Below, piece by piece: positions 16,336-25,673 of a DNA stretch of 64,000 nucleotides (position 1 is its first letter; each line of letters starts with the position of its first letter). Source of the stretch: JAWVFM01 sp963843315 (GTDB taxonomy: Bacteria > Actinomycetota > Thermoleophilia > Solirubrobacterales > 70-9); assembly GCA_963843315.1 (NCBI GenBank), contig CAWJJU010000002.1:434001-498000 (forward strand), read 5' to 3'. Position numbers and translations under genes: made by a program. The notes below the pieces were generated by a model. The model was not told the origin of the DNA. It saw nothing but the letters and a program-made list of their open reading frames with translations, and ran no database searches.

Positions 16336-17787
16336 TCAGCCCGCGGGCTCGGGCTCCAGGGCCGCCCCTGCGCCACCCAGCTCGGTGTGCGCGCGACTGT
16401 CGCTTCCGCGAATGAGCACCAGCGTGGCCAGCAGCCCCAGGGCGGCGAAGCCCGCCCCCGCGAGGAAGGCGGTGGAGAAGCCGTCGGTCAGCGTCGCCGG
16501 ATCGTGCGACGTCCCGATCACCGAGCTCGAGACCGACGCCAGGATGGCGAGGCCCAGCGCTCCGCCCACCTGCTGGCTGGTGTTGATCAGACCGCTCGCG
16601 AGGCCCGCCTCGTGCTGATCGACCCCGGCGACCGCGGCGATCGTCGTGGGCACGAAGGAGAACCCGAGGCCGATCGCCGCCAGCAGCGACGGCCCGAGGA
16701 TGTCGCTCAAGAAGCTACCGCCGGCGGAGATCTGCGAGAACCAGACGAGCCCAACGGCGATGAACGCCATGCCGACGGCGAGCACCGGCTTGAAGCCGAT
16801 CTTGGTGACGAGCTGCGACGCCACCCCCGCCGCGACGATGATCATCAGCGCCAGCGGCAGGTAGGACAGGCCCGCGTGGATCGGGCTGTAGCCCAGGACC
16901 TGCTGCATGTACAGCGAGATGAAGAAGAACATCGAGAACAGGGATGCCCCGACGAGCAGGCCCACGACGTTCGCGCCGGTGAGGGTCCGCAACTTGAAGA
17001 TGCGGAACGGGACCAGCGGCGCGGCCGATCGCCGTTCGATGGCCACGAACGCGCCCAGCAGCACCGCCGACGCCGCGAGCAGGCCGACGGTACGCGCGGA
17101 CCCCCAGCCGACGGAGTTGGCGTCGACGATGGCGTAGACAAGCGCCGAGAGGCCGGTGGTGACGGTGACCGCGCCCGCGAAGTCGAAGGTGCGCGACTCG
17201 GCCTCGCTGCGGCTCTCGGCGAGCAGGCGAGGGGCGATGGCGGCGGCGATCAGGCCGATGGGGACGTTCACCCACAGCACCCACTCCCAGCCGAGGCCGT
17301 CGGTGAGTACGCCGCCGAGCAGGACGCCCGCGGCGCCGCCGCTTCCGGCCACGGCGCCCCACACGCCGAGGGCCCTGTTGCGCTCCGACCCGTCGCGGAA
17401 GGTGGTGGTGACGATCGACAGCGCGGCGGGGGAGAGGATCGCCGCGCCCAGTCCCTGAACCGCGCGGGCGGCGATGAGCTGGCCCGAGCTGGTCGCGAGC
17501 CCGCCGGCGAGCGACGCCAGCGCGAAGAGCACCAGGCCTCCCATGAACACCCGGCGGCGGCCGAGGAGGTCCGCCATGCGCCCGCCGAGGAGCAGGAAGC
17601 CTCCGAACGTGAGGACGTAGGCGTTCACGACCCAGGGAAGGTTCGACTCGGTGAAGTGCAGCGCGCTCCCGATGGTCGGCAGCGCGACGTTCACGATCGA
17701 AGCGTCCAGGACGACCACGAACTGGGCGACGCAGAGCAGCACGAGGGCGATCCAGCGGCGGTCTTGGGCGGTGCGGGTGTCTGTCAT
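16336..17787 (-). CDS. MFS drug transporter, EmrB/QacA (DHA2, 14-helix) type
   Basis: A 483-aa proton-driven exporter. Visible marks: motif D1 region LDASIVNVALPTI in helix 1, motif A GGRMADLLGRRRVF after helix 2, motif C GSGGAAGVLLGGVLTD in helix 5 (antiporter signature), and a total of about 14 hydrophobic helices. ATG 17787 has an AAGGA ribosome site. It is divergent from a TetR regulator, the standard arrangement for an inducible efflux pump. The substrate cannot be read from sequence. Confidence 0.92.
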   Translation of the reverse strand: MTDTRTAQDRRWIALVLLCVAQFVVVLDASIVNVALPTIGSALHFTESNLPWVVNAYVLTFGGFLLLGGRMADLLGRRRVFMGGLVLFALASLAGGLATSSGQLIAARAVQGLGAAILSPAALSIVTTTFRDGSERNRALGVWGAVAGSGGAAGVLLGGVLTDGLGWEWVLWVNVPIGLIAAAIAPRLLAESRSEAESRTFDFAGAVTVTTGLSALVYAIVDANSVGWGSARTVGLLAASAVLLGAFVAIERRSAAPLVPFRIFKLRTLTGANVVGLLVGASLFSMFFFISLYMQQVLGYSPIHAGLSYLPLALMIIVAAGVASQLVTKIGFKPVLAVGMAFIAVGLVWFSQISAGGSFLSDILGPSLLAAIGLGFSFVPTTIAAVAGVDQHEAGLASGLINTSQQVGGALGLAILASVSSSVIGTSHDPATLTDGFSTAFLAGAGFAALGLLATLVLIRGSDSRAHTELGGAGAALEPEPAG

Positions 17788-17886
17788 GTCCTTGCCTTCC
17801 GTCTCGGCCTGTGCGTATAATGCGGAATCAGAGTTCCGGTTCCGGATAGTAACAAACGGAAGCCGGGTTCCGGTTCTGAGCACACG
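17788..17886. promoter_or_regulatory. MFS/TetR divergent control region with repeated operator half-sites
   Basis: The interval holds TATAAT (17816-17821) and two direct copies of GTTCCGGTTC (about 17833-17842 and 17869-17878), with GGAAGCCGGG between them giving inverted TTCCGG/CCGGAA-type symmetry. It is less GC-rich than its surroundings. These are likely binding sites of the adjacent TetR protein controlling both genes; this is inference from position and repetition. Confidence 0.5.
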
Positions 17887-18484
17887 ATGACGAGTCCAGC
17901 CGCCACAGCCGCCACTCCGCGCCGGCAGCGTTGCGACGCCCGCCGAAACCGCGAGCTGGTCATCGCCGCGGCTCGCAAGCGCATGGCGCGGGACGGGCTC
18001 GACGCCCAGATGGAGGACATCGCCCGCGACGCGGGGGTGGGGGTCGGCACCGTCTACCGCCACTTCTCCACCAAGGACGCCCTCATCGAGGCGCTGGCCT
18101 TCGACCGCTTCGAGCGCCTGCGCGACGCCGCCCTCGCGGCCCTGCGAGGTCGAGGACCCCGGCGAGGCGTTCGAGCGGTTCATCCACGACTCCGCTCACA
18201 TCCAGACCGAGGACCGAGCCCTCTCCGAGGTGCTGACGTCTCGACCCGAGGTGATGCAGCCTGCGGCCGAAGCGGTCGGGATGCTCGACCTCGTCAAGAA
18301 GGTGCTGGGCCGCGCCCAGCGCGCCGGCGCCGTCCGCCACGACGCCCGTGCGGAGGACATCCCGATGATGATGTGCGCCCTCGCCGGGACCTTCAGCGGC
18401 CCCTTCGCCAGCACCGAGCGCTACGTCGGGATCATGCTCGACGGCCTGCGCGCCCAGGACGCAAAGCGCTCCCGCCTTCGCTGA
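17887..18484 (+). CDS. TetR/AcrR-family repressor, one frameshift
   Basis: The N-terminal HTH is clear (ELVIAAARKRMARDGLDAQM, DAGVGVGTVYRHFSTKDALI). The ligand-binding half continues in another frame after about 18143-18147; dropping one base gives AALEVEDPGEAFERFIHDSA and then the all-helical C-terminal domain to TGA 18482-18484 (about 198 aa). It faces the MFS gene and probably represses it and itself. Without correction it would run to 18507 with an Arg-rich nonsense tail. Confidence 0.85.
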
Positions 18485-18516
18485 CCCAAGGAGCCCGCAC
18501 GGGCTAGCCTCACCGC

Positions 18517-19198
18517 ATCGGATCCGTCTTTGCCTCGATCGCCGCGGTCCTGACCGCGCTCGCCCCGGCGGGTGCGCACCCGCCATCGCCGGACCCGGGG
18601 CACCGCATTCCCCGCCCGGCCCTCGCGCGGGACCGAATCCCGTTTCCGGACCAGCGAAGGCGCGAGACCGCCGCGTACTCGAAGCGGCATTACGGCGATC
18701 GCGAGTGGCGCCTGCGGCATCCGAAGGTGATCGTCCTGCACTTCACCGCCGGTCCCACCTGGCAGTCGGCACGCTCGACGTTCGCGAGCGACGCCCCCGA
18801 CCTCGGCGAGGAGCCGGGCGTGTGCAGCCACTACATCGTCGACCAGGGCGGGACGATCCACCTGATCGTGCCGCCCCGGATCCGCTGCCGGCACGCGATC
18901 GGCCTCAACCGCGTGGCGATCGGCGTCGAGATGGTGCAGGAGGCGCCGAACGGCTCGCACGCCGCCGACCTCGCGATCCTCCATCGCCGCCCCCAGGTTC
19001 GCTCCGCGATGCACCTCGTCGCCTTCCTGGCACCAGAAGTTCGGCATCCCGCTGCGAGAGGTGATCGGCCACGCCATGGCGAACGATGACCGCCATTTCC
19101 GGGATCTGGAGGGCTGGAGCAACGACCATACGGACTGGGGGGCCGAGGACGTGCGGGCGTTCAGGCGGCGCCTGGCACACCGGTACTTCCGCCACTGA
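18517..19198 (+). CDS. Peptidoglycan-recognition/amidase_2 family protein, frameshifted, start codon unclear
   Basis: The central part has the amidase_2 (AmpD/PGRP) features: IVLHFTAGPT with the zinc His, CSHYIVDQGGTIHLIVPP, RHAIGLNRVAIGVEMVQEAP, and the C-terminal zinc ligands expected near IGHAMANDDR. The frame shifts at about 19025-19029; removing one base yields LVAFLWHQKFGIPLREVIGH and an end at TGA 19196-19198. Upstream, a signal-peptide-like stretch (VFASIAAVLTALAPAGAHPP) has no ATG/GTG/TTG in frame. TAGCCT (18505-18510) lies 6 nt before ATC 18517, so that codon (or a misread ATG there) is the probable start. Role: cleaving cell-wall amide bonds. Confidence 0.7.
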
Positions 19199-19279
19199 CG
19201 CACGTCAGAACGCGAGGTCGTTCAGTGACCCAACAGGGGTGAATCGCCGTCCGAAGTTGCCTCTACCGTGAATCGCATC

Positions 19280-20290
19280 ATGGAGGCCTCGCCACAACTT
19301 GCCATCCACGGTCCGCTCGCCCCGGCCGAGGCGGCGGCACGCGTCTTCGTGTCCGAGCTGGGCGAGGGCGATCGCGTCGCAGCGGCCTTCGCCGTGCGCG
19401 AGCGCTCGCGGATGTCGCGTCGCAACGGCGAGGACTTCCTGAAGCTCGTCGTGTCCGACCGGACCGGCTCGGTCGAGGCGGTCGCCTGGGAGGACGTCGA
19501 GGCCCTGTTCGAAATCTCGGCCCCCGGCTCCGTCGTCGTGGTCGAGGGCCCGTTCAGCGTCCACCCGCAGTACGGCGCCAAGATCACGATCCGAAGCCTG
19601 CGCAGCGCAGGCGAGGGGGAGTACGACCCCACGGACCTGACCGAGACCTCGCCGGTGCCCGCCGATCGGCTGGAGGCGGACCTCCGCGAGCTGGTCGGCA
19701 CCGTTCAGAAGCCGGCGCTGCGGGCGCTGCTCGACCGCTTCTTCGCCCCGGACTCGCGGATCTGGAAGCGCTACCGCTCCGCTCCCGCCGCCAAGTACTA
19801 CCACCAGGCCTACGCCCACGGGCTCCTCGAGCACAGCCTCTCCGTGGCCCAGGCCGTCGGCACCGCCGCCGCCGTCTTCCCGGGAATCGACCGCGACGTC
19901 GCGGTCACCGGCGCGCTGCTTCACGACATCGGCAAGACCCAGGCGTACAACGACGACCCGCTCGCGATCGACCTGACCGACGTCGGCAAGCTGATCGGCG
20001 AGATCCCTCTCGGCTACTACCTCGTGCGCCGCGAGATGGAGCGGATCGAGGGCTTCGACCCGGAGCTGGCCAAGGCCGTGCTCCACATCATCCTGTCCCA
20101 CCACGGCACCCACGCCAACGGCTCGCCGGTCGTCCCGGCCACGCGCGAGGCGACCCTCGTCCACGCCATGGACAACCTCGGCGGCAAGCTCGGCAGCTTC
20201 GACCGCATCGAGCGCGAGCTGCCGGCCGGCGAGGCCTGGTCGCGCTTCGACCGCGCGATCGACGGCTCGGCTTACTTCGGCAAGCCGTAG
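19280..20290 (+). CDS. OB-fold plus HD-domain protein (YhaM-like), first paralogue
   Basis: The 336-aa protein has an OB-fold nucleic-acid-binding domain (about 35-110: DFLKLVVSDRTGSVEAVAWE) and an HD phosphohydrolase domain with AHGLLEHSLSV, LLHDIGKT (metal His-Asp) and ILSHHG. This is the architecture of the 3'-5' exonuclease YhaM/CBF1. I chose ATG 19280 over GTG 19268 because TACCGT (19264-19269) is a -10 element that overlaps the GTG. A second such gene is at 57334. Confidence 0.85.
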   Translation: MEASPQLAIHGPLAPAEAAARVFVSELGEGDRVAAAFAVRERSRMSRRNGEDFLKLVVSDRTGSVEAVAWEDVEALFEISAPGSVVVVEGPFSVHPQYGAKITIRSLRSAGEGEYDPTDLTETSPVPADRLEADLRELVGTVQKPALRALLDRFFAPDSRIWKRYRSAPAAKYYHQAYAHGLLEHSLSVAQAVGTAAAVFPGIDRDVAVTGALLHDIGKTQAYNDDPLAIDLTDVGKLIGEIPLGYYLVRREMERIEGFDPELAKAVLHIILSHHGTHANGSPVVPATREATLVHAMDNLGGKLGSFDRIERELPAGEAWSRFDRAIDGSAYFGKP

Positions 20291-20333
20291 CGGCGAAAGC
20301 CGCGGTCTGCCGCGAGCGGACCGCGGGACCGAG

Positions 20334-20540
20334 CTAGTTCTTGTGGCCCTTGTGGTGGTGGCCGTTGCCGGTTTGCTGGCCGAATTGGTGCTCGGCCTGG
20401 TGAAGGCCATGGTTGACGGCGTGGGTCACGCTGTGGCTGATCGAGTCGGTGGTGTGAAGCACCGGCTTGAGGATCAGGAAGTACACCGCGACCAGGATCC
20501 CGACGGTCACGATCAGGCGCATGAGCGAGCTTGCGATCAC
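20334..20540 (-). CDS. Small membrane protein with His-rich tail
   Basis: About 68 aa from GTG 20540: one membrane helix (LIVTVGILVAVYFLILKPVL) then a polar region ending in GNGHHHKGHKN, a possible metal-binding tail. It closely matches the N-terminus of the gene 17 nt upstream (shared GIL-AVYFLI-KPVL-TT-S pattern), so the two are a tandem duplication. ATG 20522 is an alternative start. Function unknown. Confidence 0.6.
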   Translation of the reverse strand: MIASSLMRLIVTVGILVAVYFLILKPVLHTTDSISHSVTHAVNHGLHQAEHQFGQQTGNGHHHKGHKN

Positions 20541-20557
20541 GGCCGGATCATCCCAAC

Positions 20558-21073
20558 TCAGCCGAACAGCAGCTGCTGGGCCTGGTCGCGACAGTGCAGC
20601 ATCGGCGTGAGCTTGAACCCGGCCCGCTCGACGCACTGGCGGATCGCGCCGGCGGCCGACGCGTTGCCCTCCGACGCCAGGCTCGACGCCCAGGCGACGG
20701 CCTGGTTTCGCGGCGAGAACAGGCTCGTGAGGTGCTGGCCGGCGTTCGCGCAGGCGTGCATCTTTCGCCTGTCGTCGCCGGCGGCCTTGACGCAGTGGCG
20801 GAGCATCGCGGCGGCGGCGTACCAGGGCTGGCTGCCGGCGAGCGAGCTCTGCGCGTAGCTGAGAGCCCGCTGGCGGTCCCCCTTGAGCTCGGCCTGCTGC
20901 TGCGAGCGCTCGATCTGCCTGCGCTGATGGTTCGCCTGGTGGGTCGCGTTGTGCACCACGCTCTCCGTGGTGTTCAGCACCGGCTTGACGATGAGGAAGT
21001 AGACCGCGGCGAGAATTCCCACCGTCGTGATGAGACGGATGATGCCGCTGATCGCGGTGTCGGCTCCCAACAT
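20558..21073 (-). CDS. Membrane-anchored helical protein, paralogue of its downstream neighbour
   Basis: The protein (171 aa) has a membrane helix (LITTVGILAAVYFLIVKPVL) followed by a Gln/Arg-rich helical segment and a domain with five Cys (HCVKAAG, HACANAG, RQCVERAG, LHCRDQ), probably soluble alpha-helical repeats. ATG 21073 follows TAGTCT (21082-21087) by 8 nt. The neighbouring 68-aa protein repeats its N-terminal helix. I do not recognise a named family. Confidence 0.65.
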   Translation of the reverse strand: MLGADTAISGIIRLITTVGILAAVYFLIVKPVLNTTESVVHNATHQANHQRRQIERSQQQAELKGDRQRALSYAQSSLAGSQPWYAAAAMLRHCVKAAGDDRRKMHACANAGQHLTSLFSPRNQAVAWASSLASEGNASAAGAIRQCVERAGFKLTPMLHCRDQAQQLLFG

Positions 21074-21159
21074 TGGGGCGCAGACTACCCAGCGGCAGGG
21101 CGCAAATTGCGAAAACGCCCGGCGGGGGCACCTTCCGGCGCTCTCTATCCTCGGGCCGG

Positions 21160-22293
21160 ATGGCCAAAGACACCGAGAAGCTGATCCGCCAGCTCTCACT
21201 GATCTCGTTCCTCATGGCGAACCGGCGCCCCGTGTCTGCGCTCGAGATCAAGCAGGAGGTGGAGGGCTACAGCTCGATGAACGAGGACGCCTTCGCGCGC
21301 CGGTTCTACGCCGACCGCGCGGAGCTCGAGAGCCTCGGCATCACCCTCCAGGTCCAGAAGCCGTCCGAGGGGTTCTTCGAGGCCGAGCTCTACGCGCTGC
21401 CTCCCGAGAACTACTACCTGCCGCGCATCGAGTTCTCCGACCCCGAGCTGGCGGCGCTGCGGACCGCGCTGGGGCTGCTCGACGGAGAGTTCGCGTACGC
21501 GGAGCCGCTGCGCCTCGCGCTCCAGCAGGTCTCGTGGGGCCGCCCGAACCCGATGCCTCCCGGCGAGGCGGCGCCCATCGACGTTCGCCTTCAGCCGTCC
21601 TCGGGCGGCCGCGAGCTCTCACAGCGGCTGGCGAAGATCGAGACGGCGATCTCGCGCCGCAAGACCGTCGAGTTCAGCTACTACACGATGCAGCGCGGCG
21701 ACGTGGCCGACCGTGTCGTCGACCCCTACCACCTCGTCTTCCGCGACGGCCAGTTCTATTTGATCGGCCACGCCCACGAGCGCGAGGCGGTTCGCGTGTT
21801 CCGCCTCTCGCGGATCCGCGGCAAGGTGTCCTACGCCAGCAAGGCCGAGCACGACTTCACGCCGCCCCGGCGACTTCGACCGCCGCGACTACGCCTCGCG
21901 CGCCGATTGGCAGATGGGCGAGATCGAGGGCTCGGCGTCGGTGTTCGTCCGCGAGCGGATCGCCTGGCTCGTCGAGCGCGACTTTGGCTCGTTCGGCGAC
22001 GATTCGCAAGGCCACGTCGGCCGACGAGCGTCAAGGGCAAGGGCCAGATCTACGAGACCGAGTACGCGACGCGGCGCCAGCTCGTCTCGTGGGTCCTCGC
22101 CTGGCGCGAGAACGCGCGCGTCGTCGCTCCTGCCGACCTGGCCGCCGAGGCCGACGGAGCGCGTCGCGATCCTGCGCGAGCGCCACCGCCGGGCTTCGAG
22201 CCGGCCGCGGTCGTCGTCGCGCCCCGTCGCCGAGGGAGCCTCGCGCAGCCGCAACGGGCATCTCGCGCAGCAACGGGCGCGGCGAGTCGGTGA
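21160..22293 (+). pseudogene. pafB: PafB-like WYL-domain transcriptional regulator, five frameshifts in 3' third
   Basis: The intact first 240 codons give a winged-helix N-terminus (MAKDTEKLIRQLSLISFLMA) and a WYL domain (VEFSYYTMQRGDVADRVVDP, FRDGQFYLIGH, RVFRLSRIRG). After 21878 the conserved sequence hops between frames: FDRRDYASRADWQMGEIEGS, then KATSADE, VKGKGQIYETEYATRRQLVS, TERVAILRERH, GFEPAAVVVAP. Breaks are near 21880, 22000, 22027, 22152 (one extra base each) and 22187 (probably one G missing). The end at 22293 makes a GTGA overlap with pafC. PafBC is the RecA-independent DNA-damage activator of mycobacteria. ATG 21160 follows TATCCT (21146-21151) by 8 nt. Confidence 0.8.
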
Positions 22294-23230
22294 TCCGCCC
22301 GGAGCGCTTCGCTCGCCTCGTCACCCTGGCGGGAACCCTGATCGGCGCCGCCCGCGAGGGCCGTCGCATTCCCGTCGACGAGGTGGCCGACGAGCTGAAC
22401 CTCTCCTTCGAAGAGCTTCAGGAGGACCTGGAGGTCCTGAACGTCGTGAACTTCGGCGGCGGCACATACGTGCTGTACGCGGAGATCGTCGGCGACGAGA
22501 TCGAGGTCGACCCCGACACCTACGGCGACAACTTCGCCCGCCCCGCCCGCCTGCTGCCGCTGGAAGCGAAGGCCCTCGTGGCGGCGATCGACCTGTTCGG
22601 CGACCACCTGCCGGAGGCCGGGCTGGGCAGCGCGCGCAAGAAGATCGTCGCCGCGCTTGGCCACGACCCCTCGGAGGAGGGGCTGGAGATCGCCCCCGGC
22701 AGCGATGACTCCGAGATCGTCGACATCGTCAACGAGGCGATTCGCGACCACCGAGTCCTCGAGCTCCACTACTACAAGGAGAACGAGGACCAGTTCACCA
22801 AGCGGGAGGTCGAGCCGTACCAGCTGGTCAGCGGTCCCGAGGGCTGGTACCTGGGCTGCTACGACCTGGCGCGCGACGACACCCGCCACTTCCGCCTGGA
22901 CCGCATCAAGGAGGCGCGGACCTGGTCGGCGACACCTTCGAGTCGCGCCCCGGCGTGGACGAGCGCCTGGGCGAGCAGGAGTGGCTCGCCCGCGGCGAGG
23001 TCGGCACCGCCGGAGTGGCCCGCGTGTGGGTCTCGCCCGAGCGGGCGCGCTGGCTGGTGGAGGAGCGCACGGTCGTCGAAGAGCACGCCGACGGCTCGGT
23101 CGTCGTCGAGATTCCCTACGGGTCCGCCGAGTGGCTGGTCCGCGAGATCCTGCGCGGCGCGGGCGACCTGGTGGTGCTCGAGCCGGACGACGCGCGGGCC
23201 GCGGTGCTCGAGGCGGTCGGCGCGGGCTAG
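22290..23230 (+). CDS. pafC: PafC-like WYL-domain transcriptional regulator, one frameshift
   Basis: GTG 22290 overlaps the pafB stop by 4 nt. An N-terminal winged helix (RRIPVDEVADELNLSFEELQ) precedes a WYL domain (LELHYYKENEDQFTKREVEP, GPEGWYLGCYDLARDDTRHF). At about 22917 the frame changes; adding one G in the short G run restores KEARDLVGDTFESRPGVDER and continues to the WCX tail (GSAEWLVREIL) and TAG 23228-23230, about 313 aa. With PafB it should form a heterodimer that turns on DNA-repair genes; that role is known from mycobacteria and inferred here. Confidence 0.82.
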
Positions 23231-23237
23231 GAACGCT

Positions 23238-24008
23238 GTGGACGCCGCGCCCGGCTTCCCCGCGGTCACGCGCATCGTCGCCTCGAACCCCGGGCCGATG
23301 ACGCTCGAGGGCACCAACACCTATCTCGTGGATTCGGGGCGCGGGTCGTGCTTCGTCATCGATCCCGGCCCCGCCGAGGCCGAGCACGCCAAGCGCATCG
23401 AGCTTGCCGGCGAATCGCTGGGTGGCATCGAGGGCGTCCTGCTGACGCACTCGCACGGCGATCACTCCCAGGCCGTCCCGCTGCTCGCCGCGCCGCTGCT
23501 GGTGGGAACGGTGAACGTGACCGCCGAGGGAGGCTCGGACCCGCAGCCGGTGGAGCCGCCCGAGCGCATCGGCCCGTTCGAGGTGATCCCGACGCCCGGC
23601 CATGCGGCCGACCACCTGGTCTTCGTCCTCGGCGAGGTCTGCTTCTGCGGCGACCTGGTGCTGGGGCACGGCTCGAGCTTCGTCCCGCCCGACGGCGGGT
23701 CGCTCGCGGCCTACATGGACTCGCTCGCGATCGTGCGCGAGCTCGACGCCGCGCTCATGTGCCCGGGCCACGGGCCCTGGATCACCGACCCGCGCGCGAA
23801 GATCGACGAGTACATCAAGCATCGTCTCGACCGCGAGCGGCGGCTGCTGGAGGCGATCGACGCCGGCGAGCGCTCGCGCTCCGGCCTGCTGGCGGCCGCG
23901 TGGTCCGACGTGCCGCAGGCCATGCGCCCGGCCGCCGCCGTGGTGATGGAGGCGCATCTGGAGAAGCTCGCGGCCGAGGGCGCCCTGCCCGACGGCATCG
24001 CCGACTGA
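23238..24008 (+). CDS. Metallo-beta-lactamase-fold hydrolase
   Basis: A 256-aa protein with the zinc site THSHGDHSQA (HxHxDH), PTPGHAADHL (second His), GDLVLGHGSS (bridging Asp) and CPGHGPWI (last His), plus the start NPGPMTLEGTNTYLVDSG typical of the LACTB2/RNase-Z-like glyoxalase II group. The C-terminal helical domain may contact nucleic acid as in LACTB2-type endoribonucleases; the substrate is unproven. GTG 23238 lies 7 nt after the pafC stop, so it is in the paf operon. Confidence 0.88.
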   Translation: MDAAPGFPAVTRIVASNPGPMTLEGTNTYLVDSGRGSCFVIDPGPAEAEHAKRIELAGESLGGIEGVLLTHSHGDHSQAVPLLAAPLLVGTVNVTAEGGSDPQPVEPPERIGPFEVIPTPGHAADHLVFVLGEVCFCGDLVLGHGSSFVPPDGGSLAAYMDSLAIVRELDAALMCPGHGPWITDPRAKIDEYIKHRLDRERRLLEAIDAGERSRSGLLAAAWSDVPQAMRPAAAVVMEAHLEKLAAEGALPDGIAD

Positions 24009-24011
24009 GCG

Positions 24012-24024
24012 CGGGATAATCCCG
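24012..24024 (+). promoter_or_regulatory. -10 element inside a perfect palindrome (PPOX gene)
   Basis: GATAAT (24015-24020) is embedded in the 13-bp inverted repeat CGGGAT-A-ATCCCG and lies exactly 6 nt before GTG 24027. The Crp gene at 35402 has the same layout. Promoter for a leaderless mRNA, possibly also an operator. Confidence 0.5.
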
Positions 24025-24026
24025 GC

Positions 24027-24494
24027 GTGTCCCGTCGCGACCAGATCGTCCTGAGCAAGGCGGAGCTGGCCGAACTGCTCGACGCCGAGCGCGTCGTGGC
24101 GGTCGCCTCGCTCGGCAAGGACGGCTGGCCCCACGTGATGCCGCTCTGGTACGTCCCCCGCGACGGCGAGATCTGGGTCTACACGTACGCGAAGTCGCAG
24201 AAGGTGAGGAACCTCGAGCGCGATCCGCGCGCGACCCTCCTCGTCGAGACGGGCCACGAGTACTCGGAGTTGCGCGGCGTCCAGATCGAGGCCAACGCCG
24301 AGATCCATCGCGACCATCCCACCGTGTTCGCGCTGGCCAAGGAGCTGACCCTGCGCTACGCGCCCGGGCTCGAGTCACTGGGCGACGACGCCGCGGCGGC
24401 GCTGGAGGCCCAGGCCCGAAAGCGGGTGGCGATCCGCTTCGAGGCGGTGCGGGTCGCCTCCTGGGACCACCGCAAGCTTGGCGGCACCTACTGA
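24027..24494 (+). CDS. PPOX-class split-barrel flavin/F420-dependent protein
   Basis: The 155-aa protein has the FMN/F420-binding split barrel: VVAVASLGKDGWPHVMPLWY, EIWVYTYAKSQKVRNLERDP, and the ending SWDHRKLGGTY, which is characteristic of the PPOX-class F420-dependent enzyme families of Actinobacteria. It would reduce or oxidise a small molecule using deazaflavin; the substrate is unknown. GTG 24027 is set by the -10 element 6 nt upstream. Confidence 0.85.
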   Translation: MSRRDQIVLSKAELAELLDAERVVAVASLGKDGWPHVMPLWYVPRDGEIWVYTYAKSQKVRNLERDPRATLLVETGHEYSELRGVQIEANAEIHRDHPTVFALAKELTLRYAPGLESLGDDAAAALEAQARKRVAIRFEAVRVASWDHRKLGGTY

Positions 24495-24592
24495 CCGGCC
24501 TCCTCGCCGCCTCTCCACGCTCGTGAAGCGACACGTGCCGGATGGCCTGTTCGGGCCATGTCGAGGCCGCCCACCGCTAGCCTCCGAGCGCG

Positions 24593-25673
24593 ATGGACCT
24601 GGGGAGCCTCAAGGGCCTGATCCTCTCGGGCGGCGCCGGAACGCGGCTGCGCCCGATCACCCACACCTCCGCGAAGCAGCTCGTGCCCGTGGCCAACAAG
24701 CCCGTCCTGTTCTACGGGATCGACGCGCTCGTGCAGGCCGGCATCACCGAGATCGGCATCGTCATCGCGCCCGAGACGGGCGACGAGATCCGCGCCGCGG
24801 TCGGCGACGGCTCGCGCTTCGGGGCGAGCGTCACCTACGTCCCGCAGGCCGAGCCCCTGGGACTTGCGCACGCGGTGCTGACGGCGGAGGAGTTCATCGG
24901 CGACTCGGCGTTCGTGATGTACCTGGGCGACAACCTCCTGCGAGAGGGCATCACCGACCTGGTCGGAGCGTTCCGCACCCATGCCCCCGACGCGCTCATC
25001 CTGCTCACGCAGGTTCCCGATCCGTGGCACTACGGCGTCGCCGAGCTCAACGGCTCCGAGGTCGTGCGCCTCATCGAGAAGCCGCAGGACCCGCCCAGCG
25101 ACCTCGCGCTCGTGGGCGTCTACATGTTCACGCCGTCGATCTTCGACGCCGCTCGCGCCATCGAGCCGTCCGCCCGCGGCGAGCTCGAGATCACCGACGC
25201 GATCCAGTACCTGATCGACGGCAGCCAGCGGGTGGAGAGCCATCGGGTCTCGGGGTGGTGGAAGGACACCGGCCAGCTCGCGGACATGCTCGAGGCCAAC
25301 CGCCTCGTCCTCGAGGACGCCACCCGCCGGATCGACGGCGAGCTCGTCGACTCCAAGGTGGAGGGCCGCGTGGTCATCGAGGCGGGAGCGCAAGCTGGAG
25401 CGTGCGGTCGTGCGGGGCCCGGCCATCGTGGGAGCGGGCGCGCGCATCGCCGACGCTTACGTCGGGCCCTATACGTCGGTGGGCGAGGGGGTGACGATCG
25501 AGCACTGCGAGGTCGAGCACTCCATCCTGCTCGAGGGCGCCAGCGTCGTCGGCCTCGAGGCGCGCCTCGAGGCCAGCCTCCTCGGCCGCAACGTCAAGCT
25601 CCGGCGCGGCGACGCGTTCCCGAAGACGCTGCGCATGATCGTCGGGGACAACTCGGAGATCACGATCCCGTGA
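24593..25673 (+). CDS. rfbA: Glucose-1-phosphate thymidylyltransferase, long form, one frameshift
   Basis: The nucleotidyltransferase domain is intact: LILSGGAGTRLRPITHTSAK (signature and catalytic Lys), YLGDNLL (metal Asp), WKDTGQLADMLEAN. The C-terminal left-handed beta-helix (IVGAGARIADAYVGPYTSVG, SILLEGASV) is in another frame; removing one base at about 25390 joins them as VVIEAGA-KLERAVVRGPAI, about 359 aa. This is the long form found with dTDP-sugar pathways: dTTP plus glucose-1-P to dTDP-glucose. ATG 24593 follows TAGCCT (24578-24583) by 9 nt. Stop overlaps rfbD by 4 nt. Confidence 0.88.

Noticed and set aside
24495..24592. Possible riboswitch or attenuator before rfbA (ATGGCC...GGGCCAT hairpin)
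   Set aside because: Only a 6-bp stem is visible, and the -10 element at 24578 means this region is upstream of the transcript.
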